Source of the DNA: a virus
IMG/VR virus record: IMGVR_UViG_3300008116_000229
Coordinates: 1 to 30,607 of that record
DNA: 30,607 bases
Strand: one strand, 5' to 3'
Shown piece by piece: positions 1 through 6,131 of this stretch. The position numbers were made by a program, and so were the translations under genes. Position 1 is the first letter of the stretch. The number at the start of each line of letters is the position of its first letter. A model generated the notes under the pieces. The model was given only the letters and a program-made list of their open reading frames with translations. It searched no databases and was not told the DNA's origin.

Positions 1-270
1 CTCAGTGTCAAAGTAGAGACAGTAACCATCGGGATGAGTATCAAGAAAATTCTTAACCACGGCGAGAGAGAAAAAAGTCTTTCCAGTAGAAGACTCTCCA
101 GCAATAGCAGTAATTTTATTCCCAGATACACCACCAAATATGCTACCTGAAACCAGTGCATTAAAAATGTATGAACCCGTATCAACATAAGTCTCAGTCT
201 CATCAATATCAGAGGCAAGTTTGGTATACTCACCGCCAACTTCTTTTACAATTTCTTTAAGGAAATCCAT
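1..270 (-). CDS. uvsX: UvsX RecA-like recombinase, N-terminal part (cut by window edge)
   Basis: This is the phage RecA-type strand-exchange ATPase, which coats ssDNA with UvsY during recombination-dependent replication and repair. Only the first 90 codons are inside the window. The Walker A motif GESSTGKT lies at residues 58-65 and is followed by a hydrophobic helix and the strand YCLYFDTE, as in RecA/UvsX proteins. The start ATG at 270 overlaps the TGA of the 54-aa ORF upstream (270-272), so translation is probably coupled. Its place just downstream of the DNA polymerase gene is the usual position in T4-like phages. The rest of the gene lies beyond position 1. The identity rests on the P-loop context plus synteny. 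Confidence 0.9.
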   Translation of the reverse strand, partial: MDFLKEIVKEVGGEYTKLASDIDETETYVDTGSYIFNALVSGSIFGGVSGNKITAIAGESSTGKTFFSLAVVKNFLDTHPDGYCLYFDTE

Positions 271-434
271 CAAGCTACCATCCCGTATTCTTCACGAAGT
301 ATTTTTTTATAAGGCAAACCTTGTTCTTTAAGTTCTTTTACCAATTTAAGTTTTTGATATAAAGCAGTGTCTCCACCAAGAGCCATTGCATTAATAATTG
401 TATTCAATTCTTCATCATTAATAGGTAAATCCAT
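270..434 (-). CDS. 54-aa small protein between gp43 and uvsX
   Basis: This is a short acidic-then-basic helical protein beginning MDLPINDEELNTIINAM and ending EEYGMVA. I do not recognise a function. Two things support it as a real gene: its ATG (434-432) overlaps the gp43 stop TGA (436-434), and its own stop overlaps the uvsX ATG. It therefore fills the gp43-uvsX gap exactly, with 1- to 4-nt overlaps at both ends. The composition (Leu, Lys, Glu, no hydrophobic segment) suggests a soluble alpha-helical protein. A role accessory to replication or recombination is inferred only from its position. Confidence 0.75.
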   Translation of the reverse strand: MDLPINDEELNTIINAMALGGDTALYQKLKLVKELKEQGLPYKKILREEYGMVA

Positions 435-2935
435 CATGCAAAAAATAGTTCAAGGTTTACAGTTTTTTCTATATTCCATCCAATCACATCAAGAATTGAT
501 TTGAGTGGATCAATAAAACTCTTTTCAAATTGTAGTTCATAGTCAATGTATTTGTCAAGACCAAGTTCTTTAGGAAAATCTTGAATAAATGAAATGACAT
601 TCTCTTGGATAATATTTGGTTTTTTAAGAAAAATATATTTAACTTTCTCACCATTTGAAATGAGTGAATACTTATTAGTTAATTTTTTTTCTTTTACATA
701 GTGATTGAACAAAAGAGCACCACGAATATGAATAGGGGTTTTATGGGCGTAAATAGTTGATGAAGCGGCGTATTTGCGGACATCAGATGCTGTGCGAGGA
801 AACGCAATTTGTTCTGGAGGAAGAGATTTAAATTCTGTTCTACACTTATCAATAAATGCAATTACATCTTCTTCGGTTCCACTCATCATCAACTTAAGTC
901 CATCCTTAATCATCTTACGGCAAGGAGCAGGAGTTGAAGATTTAATTGCCTCAATGCCCATGATCTTGAGTTTGGGTTCTTCATAGCGAACACCTTCACT
1001 ATCCCAGACATTTAAGATATAACGCTTCTTGGCAGTCCAGATTCCACGCTCGGCAATGTTCTCACGCTTCATCTGCATCTTCTGGTCATAAGCATTCACA
1101 TACGTCGCCAGTTCTTCGTAGCAACCTTCAATATATTTTTCAAGTTCCATTCGACACACCTTATCAAGGAAAGAAACAATGTTCGTAGTAGTTGTCTCTC
1201 TCCCCTTGTATACACTTTGTACCAAAGGACCCATATTAAGATAAATGGAGTCAGTATCAGAAGCAATGACATAATCAACCTCATTTGTTTTAAGAATTTT
1301 GTTTAGATAGGCATTCATCTTGTTCTCGATCCAACGAATCGAAACCTGACCAGACAAGGTGATTGCCTCAGCATTTGCTAGTTTATAATACCTAAAGTAT
1401 TGGTTTCCGATAGCACCATAAGCAGAGTTTAACTGAATCTTACGTGCCATCTGAATGTTATTGCACCTGGCAATCTCTTTTACCAATTCTTTGTTTTTAG
1501 TTTTCTCATACTCTTGCTTTGCCGCGAGCATTTTCTTTTTGTAAATAGTGCGGTCCTGATAGATCTTCTCCATCAGTTCAGGCAAGAATCCACGCACATC
1601 TTTACGGAACATTGCTCCATTAGCACAGACTGCCTTGTCCTTATACAACTCAAAAGTAAGATCTTGATTCAAAATCTTATCGACATTTACTGTTGGATGC
1701 TTCTCATCCAACAGAGTTTCTGGCGATATGTTGTATTGCATAATGAGGTGAGGGTATAGCGAGTTGAGGTCAAAAGACACAACCCAGTCATACTTTCCAG
1801 GAATAGGTTCTTTAACATAAGCACCAGCATACTTTGAATCCTTATCTGATTTTTCTTTGGGAGGAATAACAATGTTCCTCTTTTTCAAATAGTTGTAGAT
1901 AATGGTATCCCACATTCTCACCTGATAAAACACATCTTCAAAGTTTACCTTTGCGTCATATGCCATTGTGAGAGCAAGTTCAATCAGTTTCATCTTATCT
2001 TCCAGCCGGTCAACAAGTTCCACGTCTTTGATGTTGTACTCTACAAACTTTTGCCAACCATTTGTGTAAAAGTCTTTGAAAGTATCAAACTCAGAGTGAT
2101 CCAGTTTCTTCTGCCCAAGTTCCACATTTGCAATGTGATCCAGTCGATATGATTCCTGATTGGTATAAGTAAACTTCTTATACAGATCAAGATAGTCTAA
2201 TTGTGAGATTCCACCAATATCATATGAAAGATATTTGCGACCAGAAATGTATGTTTCTTCCTCGGTTACAAGACCCCATGGAGACATACGTTTCATCAAC
2301 TTTTCACCAAGAACGCGATCCAAACGACGAACAATATATGGAATATCGTAAAGTTTACTATTCCAACCAGTAATAACTTCTGGAGTATTCTCTTCAATCA
2401 TCCACCAGTTGATGAAATCACTTAGGAGATCATACTCATTATTAAATCTTTTGTAATAGACATTACCTTGATTTAATTTGAATGGACCTTGACCCCAAGT
2501 AATAATTTCTTTTGTAGAATAATCTTGAATAGTAATGAGCAAAATTTCTTCTGCTGCAGATTCTACGTCGGGAAATCCATTTTCAGATGCAACCTCAATA
2601 TCAAGAGTTGAGAGTTTGATTTTATTGATATCAAACTTCATCTCTTCTTCAGGATAAGTTTCGGATATGTATTGGTAGATAAATCTTTCGTTTCCGTAGA
2701 TTTTGAATCCCTCTACACCATCATATTTCTTAAGAAAATCTCTAGACTCACGAACAGATCCTGGTTGAATTGCTTCAACATACTCACCACTCAAAGTTTG
2801 GTATTTGGTTTGCTTTTTAGCAGGGACAAAAAGAGTTGGAGAAAATTTCTCTCGTGTCATGAAATGCTTTCCATTTTCATATCCACGAACTAAGAAATGA
2901 TCCCCAACCATCTGAACGTTTGTATAAAATCGCAT
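434..2935 (-). CDS. gp43: Family B DNA polymerase gp43
   Basis: This is the replicative DNA polymerase with 3'-5' proofreading. At 833 aa it is slightly shorter than T4 gp43 (898 aa). The exonuclease motifs are visible: LDIEVA (D112, E114), TGWNSKLYD near 189-197, and YNIKD near 300. The polymerase motifs are A, SFDLNSLYPHL near 387; B, KIQLNSAYGAIG near 499; and C, ASDTDS near 558. The C-terminus ends in a hydrophobic LELFFA tail, the position where T4 polymerase carries its sliding-clamp-binding tail. The ATG at 2935 lies right at the end of the preceding Sm-like gene. Together with gp45, gp44/gp62, RegA and UvsX in this window it makes up most of the replisome. There are no inteins or frameshifts. 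Confidence 0.98.
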   Translation of the reverse strand: MRFYTNVQMVGDHFLVRGYENGKHFMTREKFSPTLFVPAKKQTKYQTLSGEYVEAIQPGSVRESRDFLKKYDGVEGFKIYGNERFIYQYISETYPEEEMKFDINKIKLSTLDIEVASENGFPDVESAAEEILLITIQDYSTKEIITWGQGPFKLNQGNVYYKRFNNEYDLLSDFINWWMIEENTPEVITGWNSKLYDIPYIVRRLDRVLGEKLMKRMSPWGLVTEEETYISGRKYLSYDIGGISQLDYLDLYKKFTYTNQESYRLDHIANVELGQKKLDHSEFDTFKDFYTNGWQKFVEYNIKDVELVDRLEDKMKLIELALTMAYDAKVNFEDVFYQVRMWDTIIYNYLKKRNIVIPPKEKSDKDSKYAGAYVKEPIPGKYDWVVSFDLNSLYPHLIMQYNISPETLLDEKHPTVNVDKILNQDLTFELYKDKAVCANGAMFRKDVRGFLPELMEKIYQDRTIYKKKMLAAKQEYEKTKNKELVKEIARCNNIQMARKIQLNSAYGAIGNQYFRYYKLANAEAITLSGQVSIRWIENKMNAYLNKILKTNEVDYVIASDTDSIYLNMGPLVQSVYKGRETTTTNIVSFLDKVCRMELEKYIEGCYEELATYVNAYDQKMQMKRENIAERGIWTAKKRYILNVWDSEGVRYEEPKLKIMGIEAIKSSTPAPCRKMIKDGLKLMMSGTEEDVIAFIDKCRTEFKSLPPEQIAFPRTASDVRKYAASSTIYAHKTPIHIRGALLFNHYVKEKKLTNKYSLISNGEKVKYIFLKKPNIIQENVISFIQDFPKELGLDKYIDYELQFEKSFIDPLKSILDVIGWNIEKTVNLELFFA

Positions 2936-3198
2936 TATGCAGTTAATTCAAAATATTTGGAAAGTAAATCCTCAGTTGGATCTACAATTGTCAGTATACT
3001 ATCAGAATGAATCATAAATTCAGTCTGTAAACTAAAAGTAATCCAGGGTTCTAAAATAAAAGAATCAGAACGCTCTACAAGTTTAAATGGTTTAACTAGT
3101 TTGCAATCTGGTTCACCCAATTCAGAACCAACTTCGATAACTTCAGTAATTAAAATTGTGTCATTCTTCAGTAGAAGACACTTGATCGTCTGTTCCAT
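2935..3198 (-). CDS. Sm-like small protein, paralogue B
   Basis: An 87-aa protein of unknown function beginning MEQTIKCLLLKNDTILITEV. Its pattern is a beta-strand, then 'Pfkl', then 'LePWItF', then 'ILTIVDPTEDLLSKYF'. The same pattern recurs in the upstream neighbour (3161-3652) and in the 144-aa protein at 17747-18181, so the three appear to be paralogues. The N-terminal strand 'IKLxLLxxGExI' with a C-terminal 'LTIxDP' strand resembles an Sm/LSm-like small beta-barrel, which is an inference without a search. The start is placed at the ATG at 3198; a TTG start at 3210 would add four residues. It overlaps the preceding gene by 38 nt and abuts gp43, so it should be co-translated with the polymerase. 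Confidence 0.75.
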   Translation of the reverse strand: MEQTIKCLLLKNDTILITEVIEVGSELGEPDCKLVKPFKLVERSDSFILEPWITFSLQTEFMIHSDSILTIVDPTEDLLSKYFELTA

Positions 3199-3652
3199 CG
3201 GTGCTACCAAGATACATTTCTTTTAAAGATTCCAGTTCTTCTGGAGAGTATATTTGTGTGAGTTTCTCAAGATCTAAATTATTAAGATCAAGTTGTTCAC
3301 GCAATTTTTGCATTTGATCATCACTTAAATTTGGAAGTCCTTTAGGTGCAGGTGGATTAGTCTTTTCCAAATACATTGCTTCCAGACTTTCAATGGGATC
3401 CACAATAGTTATAACATAACTATTTGGAACTGCAATTTCATCATTTGGAGTTAATAAAATCCAAGGACCAAGAGTGATTTGAACTTTATCATCTTGTTCC
3501 CTATTTTCATCAGAAACCAAAAATGGTTTATTAATCGTAACTTTATGTGGTTTTTTAAACAGGTAAGCTACGGTCTTTTCTTCCGAAATTATCTCTCTGG
3601 CATCTGTGACAATTTGTTCACCAGATTGCAATAAAATTAATTTGATTGTCAT
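3161..3652 (-). CDS. Sm-like small protein, paralogue A with extended C-terminus
   Basis: A 163-aa protein. The first ~95 residues have the shared pattern MTIKLILLQSGEQIV ... LGPWILLTPND ... SYVITIVDPIESLEAMY. They are followed by an acidic, helical tail rich in Leu, Asp and Glu ending in DQVSSTEE. The ATG at 3652 is preferred because the more upstream frame would run through the terminator/promoter region, and a purine-rich AAAGGA lies just upstream. It is the first gene after the TTGACA-17-TATAGT promoter at 3675-3703, so it should head an operon with paralogue B and gp43. The function is not known to me. An RNA-binding or oligomeric Sm-like role is a hypothesis based on fold-like patterning only. 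Confidence 0.8.
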   Translation of the reverse strand: MTIKLILLQSGEQIVTDAREIISEEKTVAYLFKKPHKVTINKPFLVSDENREQDDKVQITLGPWILLTPNDEIAVPNSYVITIVDPIESLEAMYLEKTNPPAPKGLPNLSDDQMQKLREQLDLNNLDLEKLTQIYSPEELESLKEMYLGSTDGTDDQVSSTEE

Positions 3653-3674
3653 TGTTAAGGATATTCCTTTAGGT

Positions 3675-3703
3675 ACTATAGCAATAAAAAGGGGAGGTGT
3701 CAA
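3675..3703 (-). promoter_or_regulatory. Sigma70-type early promoter for the Sm-like/gp43 operon
   Basis: On the minus strand there is TTGACA (3703-3698), a 17-nt spacer, then TATAGT (3680-3675). This is a perfect -35 and a 5/6 -10 for the host housekeeping sigma. The -35 box lies inside the descending arm of the hsp20 terminator hairpin and the T-tract lies in the spacer, so terminator and promoter are physically merged. The start codon of the first gene is about 23 nt downstream of the -10. Confidence 0.75.
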
Positions 3704-3726
3704 CTGGATTTTGCCAGTTACCTCCC
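3686..3726 (-). terminator. Rho-independent terminator downstream of hsp20
   Basis: On the minus strand the stem is GGGAGGT with an inner ACTGG paired to CCAGT, closing with ACCTCCC and followed by CTTTTTATT. The long GC-rich stem and the T-run are typical. It separates the broken hsp20 from the Sm-like/gp43 operon and shares bases with that operon's -35 box. Confidence 0.85.
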
Positions 3727-3772
3727 GTGCGCCGACGATATCTAAATGTATTTAGATTTAAAAAATCGATAA

Positions 3773-4090
3773 TTAAAGATAGTCCTTTCGTTTATGATGA
3801 TCTGGAACAATTCGTCCCAGAGTAACTGTCAAAAGCCCATCCTCAAAATCAACTGATCGAACTTCCGTGTCGTCAGAGAGCGTCCATGCTCGTGTAAATG
3901 ACCGTTGAGCCAGACCCTTGTGGAGATAATTGGTTTCCGTTTCTTTATCCTCTTTCTGACCTTCAATAAAAAGTTTACCATCTTGCGTGTAGACATATCA
4001 AAGTATTCATCCATTCCAATACTATACTTATTGATCTTTTCCATCAATGCAGGAAGATCCGCAGCAGTATACCTTGTAAGGTTAGTCATT
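3773..4090 (-). pseudogene. hsp20: hsp20 small heat-shock protein, disrupted by internal out-of-frame deletion
   Basis: Cyanophage Hsp20 is normally about 140 aa with a central alpha-crystallin domain. Here the N-terminus MTNLTRYTAADLPALMEK ... GMDEYF is intact from the ATG at 4090, with a strong AAAGGAG upstream. After about residue 30 the frame changes. The remaining alpha-crystallin sequence (YVYTQDGKLFIEGQ ... RSFTRAWTLSDDTEV ... LGRIVPDHH) is in another frame, readable from about 3997 to the TAA at 3773. The segment expected between them, roughly 45 codons carrying the first crystallin strands, is absent. In-frame reading from 4090 instead gives a basic nonsense tail ending at 3829. This is either a true pseudogene or an assembly deletion. 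Confidence 0.8.
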
Positions 4091-4147
4091 ATGGTAGCTC
4101 CTTTAAAAGCGAGTTTGTGTTTTGTGGACCCGTATGGCGTCCTCAAT

Positions 4148-4167
4148 ATTATATAGGTTTATATACT
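4148..4167 (-). promoter_or_regulatory. Possible promoter for hsp20
   Basis: On the minus strand, upstream of the hsp20 ribosome binding site, there are TATATAAAC (a partial match to the T4-late TATAAATA box) and a TATAAT hexamer at 4153-4148. No good -35 lies 17 nt upstream. The element is AT-rich and suggestive, not decisive. Confidence 0.35.
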
Positions 4168-4191
4168 AAAAAAGCGGGTGTTAATTCCCAC
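4168..4191 (-). terminator. Terminator at the end of the tas/array unit
   Basis: On the minus strand the sequence is GTGGG, an 8-nt loop, CCCGC (with one G.U pair), then TTTTTT (4173-4168). It lies just after the last array unit (4205) and before the hsp20 promoter. It therefore closes a transcript that would start at the promoter at 5648-5676 and include array, tas gene and array. Confidence 0.6.
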
Positions 4192-4204
4192 ACTTTTTAT
4201 TTCG

Positions 4205-4498
4205 GATATTACGACGTGAAAACTAAAAACATTTTTCGCCCTGAATATCAACTAATTTTTGAGTATTAGAGTGTGAAAATTAATTAAAAAATTTTATCCA
4301 CTGAATACTGACTAAAGATTTGAGTATTAAGGGATGAAAACTTACAAGAGTTTTTCTTCTTGAATACTGACTAAAGATTTTGCAGCATTAAGGGTTGAAA
4401 ACTTACAAGAGTTTTTCTTTTTGAATACTGACTAATATTTTGAAGAAAGTTGAATATTAAGTGATGAAAACTTATTAAAATTTTACTACTTGAATACT
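4205..4498. repeat. TIGR-like interspersed palindromic array, segment 1 (five units, 3' of tas)
   Basis: There are five units, at 4205-4249, 4262-4309, 4323-4368, 4384-4429 and 4453-4498. Read on the plus strand, each unit is an outer arm AGTATTA, 5 variable nt, TGAAAAC, a short loop, GTTTTT (or TTTT), 5-6 variable nt, then TGAATACT. Units are separated by 12-23 nt linkers related to GACTAAAGATTTTG. The outer arms covary (GATATT/AATATC in unit 1 against AGTATT/AATACT elsewhere). Variable segments A/B from low to high coordinate are CGACG/CGCCC, GAGTG/ATCCAC, AGGGA/CTTCT, AGGGT/CTTTT and AGTGA/ACTACT. Box-C-like GTGATGA (4461-4467) and box-D-like CTGA occur on the plus strand. The last unit overlaps the stop codon of the adjacent nuclease gene. 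This fills most of the otherwise gene-free stretch 4091-4496. Confidence 0.8.
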
Positions 4499-5516
4499 AA
4501 CGAAGACCTTCTTCAACAATCATCTTGCGAACTTCTCGCCAAACTTCTTGGAGTTTTTTATCAGAACTAATCATTTCTTTTCGTATTTCAAAAACATCAT
4601 TATTAGTTTTGATTGGATTTTGCTTAGAATCTAAACTCATACTAATTTTACAATTAGTAGATGCTTTACGTTTATGCCATTTATAATTGGAAGCAGTAAC
4701 TCCAGCTTTCATGTGATATGGGGTCAGTCCAAAATAATATGCTTTCGCATATTTCCAAAATGGTGGTACTTTATAATCAGATCTCAATCTTGGAGTTCCT
4801 GTTTTAGGATTAAGAATAGTGTTAACAATCGTATAAACAAATTTTAATTTTTCACTTGTATAATTTAAAAGTCCTGGTTTAAGAGCATTTCCTTTAGCAT
4901 TTAGTTCAAGTCCAACCCATTCTCTAGTTTCATTACTGAGTCTATAGGCGAGAATAGACATATATTTTTTAATCCAATTGGTTACTGCATCACTATAATC
5001 AGTTTTAATTCCGTAGGATTCATTTCTTGCCTCATTGATATCATCATTCAAAATAATTCTATCATTAAAAATATGAGAGTTTTTTTCTACAAATTCTTCA
5101 TAGCTAATAGGAGCAAACTTTTTTAGTGTTTTTAAAGCACTAGGAAAATGTTGAATATAGTAAGCAATCGATTTTATATCGTTTAAATCTGTCTTTTCAA
5201 TTAACTCGGGGTATACAAGCGATGCTACCTTTCTTGCTTTAGGAGTTACTTTTTGTGGGAAAAGAAGAATGGGATTATTTTTAGAATCTGCAAGAATTTT
5301 AAATTGATGCAAATCGTCAATTTTAAAAGCCTGTGCAAGACTATTATCAGATTGTGCTCTCATGTGAGCTTCTTCAACAACAAGAGTATCCCCATCTTCC
5401 AATTCAGGAATATTCAGTTTAATAAAATCTGAGTGTTCGATTTTATAATAATTATTTGTCTCTGGAACAAAAACATGTGTTGCTTTTTTTCCAATATCAA
5501 GAACAAGAATTTTCAT
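4497..5516 (-). CDS. TasR-like (IS110-related) DEDD/RuvC nuclease of a TIGR-Tas-type system
   Basis: A 339-aa protein. The N-terminus MKILVLDIGKKATHVFV is a ribonuclease-H/RuvC first strand with D7. It is followed by a second strand LVVEEAHM (E48/E49) and by KTDLNDIKSIAYYI (D110, D113). This last block copies the K-T-D-x-x-D-A layout of IS110 DEDD transposases. The middle is helical. The C-terminal block near 257-286 (YYFGLTPYHMKAGVTASN, then KWHKRK) resembles the 'YLGLxPxxxxSG...KxGN' region of IS110. TasR is known to combine a RuvC domain with a Nop domain and to be structurally akin to IS110. Array units flank the gene on both sides and the stop codon TAG (4499-4497) lies in a unit. Alternatives are a domesticated IS110-like recombinase or an unknown RuvC-fold protein. 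I have high confidence in the RuvC fold and moderate confidence in the TIGR-Tas assignment. Confidence 0.75.
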   Translation of the reverse strand: MKILVLDIGKKATHVFVPETNNYYKIEHSDFIKLNIPELEDGDTLVVEEAHMRAQSDNSLAQAFKIDDLHQFKILADSKNNPILLFPQKVTPKARKVASLVYPELIEKTDLNDIKSIAYYIQHFPSALKTLKKFAPISYEEFVEKNSHIFNDRIILNDDINEARNESYGIKTDYSDAVTNWIKKYMSILAYRLSNETREWVGLELNAKGNALKPGLLNYTSEKLKFVYTIVNTILNPKTGTPRLRSDYKVPPFWKYAKAYYFGLTPYHMKAGVTASNYKWHKRKASTNCKISMSLDSKQNPIKTNNDVFEIRKEMISSDKKLQEVWREVRKMIVEEGLR

Positions 5517-5528
5517 AGTTTAAATTAA

Positions 5529-5629
5529 AGTATTAAGGGATGAAAACTTACAAAAGTTTTTCTCTTTGAATACTGATTTATTAGGTATTATGGAGTGAAA
5601 ACTAATTCAAGTTTTGCAGCGTGAATACC
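5529..5629. repeat. TIGR-like interspersed palindromic array, segment 2 (two units, 5' of tas)
   Basis: Two units at 5529-5574 and 5584-5629 have the same architecture as segment 1. Variable segments A/B are AGGGA/CTCTT and TGGAG/GCAGCG. The outer arms are AGTATT/AATACT in the first and GGTATT/AATACC in the second, a compensatory A-T to G-C change. The segment lies between the promoter at 5648-5676 and the tas start codon (5516), so it would form the 5' leader of the tas mRNA. Confidence 0.8.
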
Positions 5630-5647
5630 GATTTTTCAGACTTTTCT

Positions 5648-5676
5648 ATTATAGGGTACAAAAAAAGGGGAGTCAA
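5648..5676 (-). promoter_or_regulatory. Sigma70-type early promoter for the tas/array unit
   Basis: On the minus strand there is TTGACT (5676-5671), a 17-nt spacer, then TATAAT (5653-5648). This matches the consensus in 11 of 12 positions at optimal spacing. The -35 is the loop of the regA terminator hairpin and the T-tract of that terminator lies in the spacer. Transcription would start around 5641 and enter array segment 2 first. Confidence 0.8.
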
Positions 5677-5689
5677 CCCCCCCCCCCTA
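5661..5689 (-). terminator. regA terminator with a homopolymeric G/C stem
   Basis: On the minus strand a run of eleven G's is followed by TTGACT, then CCCC and TTTTTTT. The stem is GGGG/CCCC with the promoter -35 box as its loop. The hairpin begins directly after the regA stop codon (5691). The long homopolymer is prone to length variation and sequencing error. Confidence 0.75.
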
Positions 5690-5690
5690 A

Positions 5691-6131
5691 TCATTCGGCG
5701 TCTTCTGCCTTTTTCTTCTTAGAACCAATATTATACTTAGTCTCTAGAATCCAATCCCCCTTGTCCTTATAGGCAAGAACTTTAATCTGATTCAGTGGAG
5801 CAATATCCTGAATCTTATTTAAATCTACAATCTCAATCAAACCCCAATCAGCAAGAAGTTGGGCAATACGATTGCGACGTTGAACATCATTCACAGTCAG
5901 ATTAGCATGTTTACCATCAAGGGCAAACAATTCTTTAAAGTGAACGAGGTAATATCTACCTTGCTTATGAAGAATATGGCAAGACTGATAGATTTTCTTT
6001 TCTTTACGTGATGCAACTCCGATACGGGTCAAAGTCTCACGAACCTTCAAAAAGTCATCAGGTTCGTTAAGAATCACTTCCACCATTTGGTCGGGCGTCC
6101 ACTTCACTTCAGGTTCTTGAACGACACTCAT
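5691..6131 (-). CDS. regA: RegA translational repressor
   Basis: An RNA-binding protein that represses translation of early phage mRNAs by binding around start codons. It is 146 aa against 122 aa in T4. Alignment to T4 RegA starts at internal Met16. The match is MVEVILNEPDDFLKVRETLTR, then IYQSCHILHKQGRYYLVHFKEL, then DWGLIEIV, and it ends near KYNIG. The N-terminal 15 residues and the Lys/Glu-rich tail are extra. The start at 6131 is favoured because its ATG overlaps the gp62 stop (ATGA) and a clear GGAGG lies 7 nt upstream, though Met16 could also be used. RegA is the last gene of the clamp/clamp-loader operon and is followed at once by a terminator. Confidence 0.95.
   Translation of the reverse strand: MSVVQEPEVKWTPDQMVEVILNEPDDFLKVRETLTRIGVASRKEKKIYQSCHILHKQGRYYLVHFKELFALDGKHANLTVNDVQRRNRIAQLLADWGLIEIVDLNKIQDIAPLNQIKVLAYKDKGDWILETKYNIGSKKKKAEDAE

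Noticed and set aside
3740-3760. TCTAAAT/ATTTAGA palindrome downstream of hsp20
   Set aside because: A perfect small palindrome, but AT-only and without a T-run in the reading direction. The GC-rich hairpin at 3686-3726 explains termination.
3829-4146. 105-aa intact open frame at the hsp20 locus
   Set aside because: Only its N-terminal ~30 codons after the ATG at 4090 match Hsp20. The rest is out-of-frame sequence, and the real C-terminus is readable in another frame, so it is called a pseudogene.
4162-4167. Plus-strand TATACT as a promoter for plus-strand array transcription
   Set aside because: There is no -35 at the right distance and the hexamer is common in AT-rich DNA, so it is too weak to list as a promoter.
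4205-5629. Classical CRISPR array
   Set aside because: The units have two very short variable segments inside nested palindromes, not one ~30-nt spacer between identical repeats, and there are no cas genes. The dual-spacer TIGR layout fits better.
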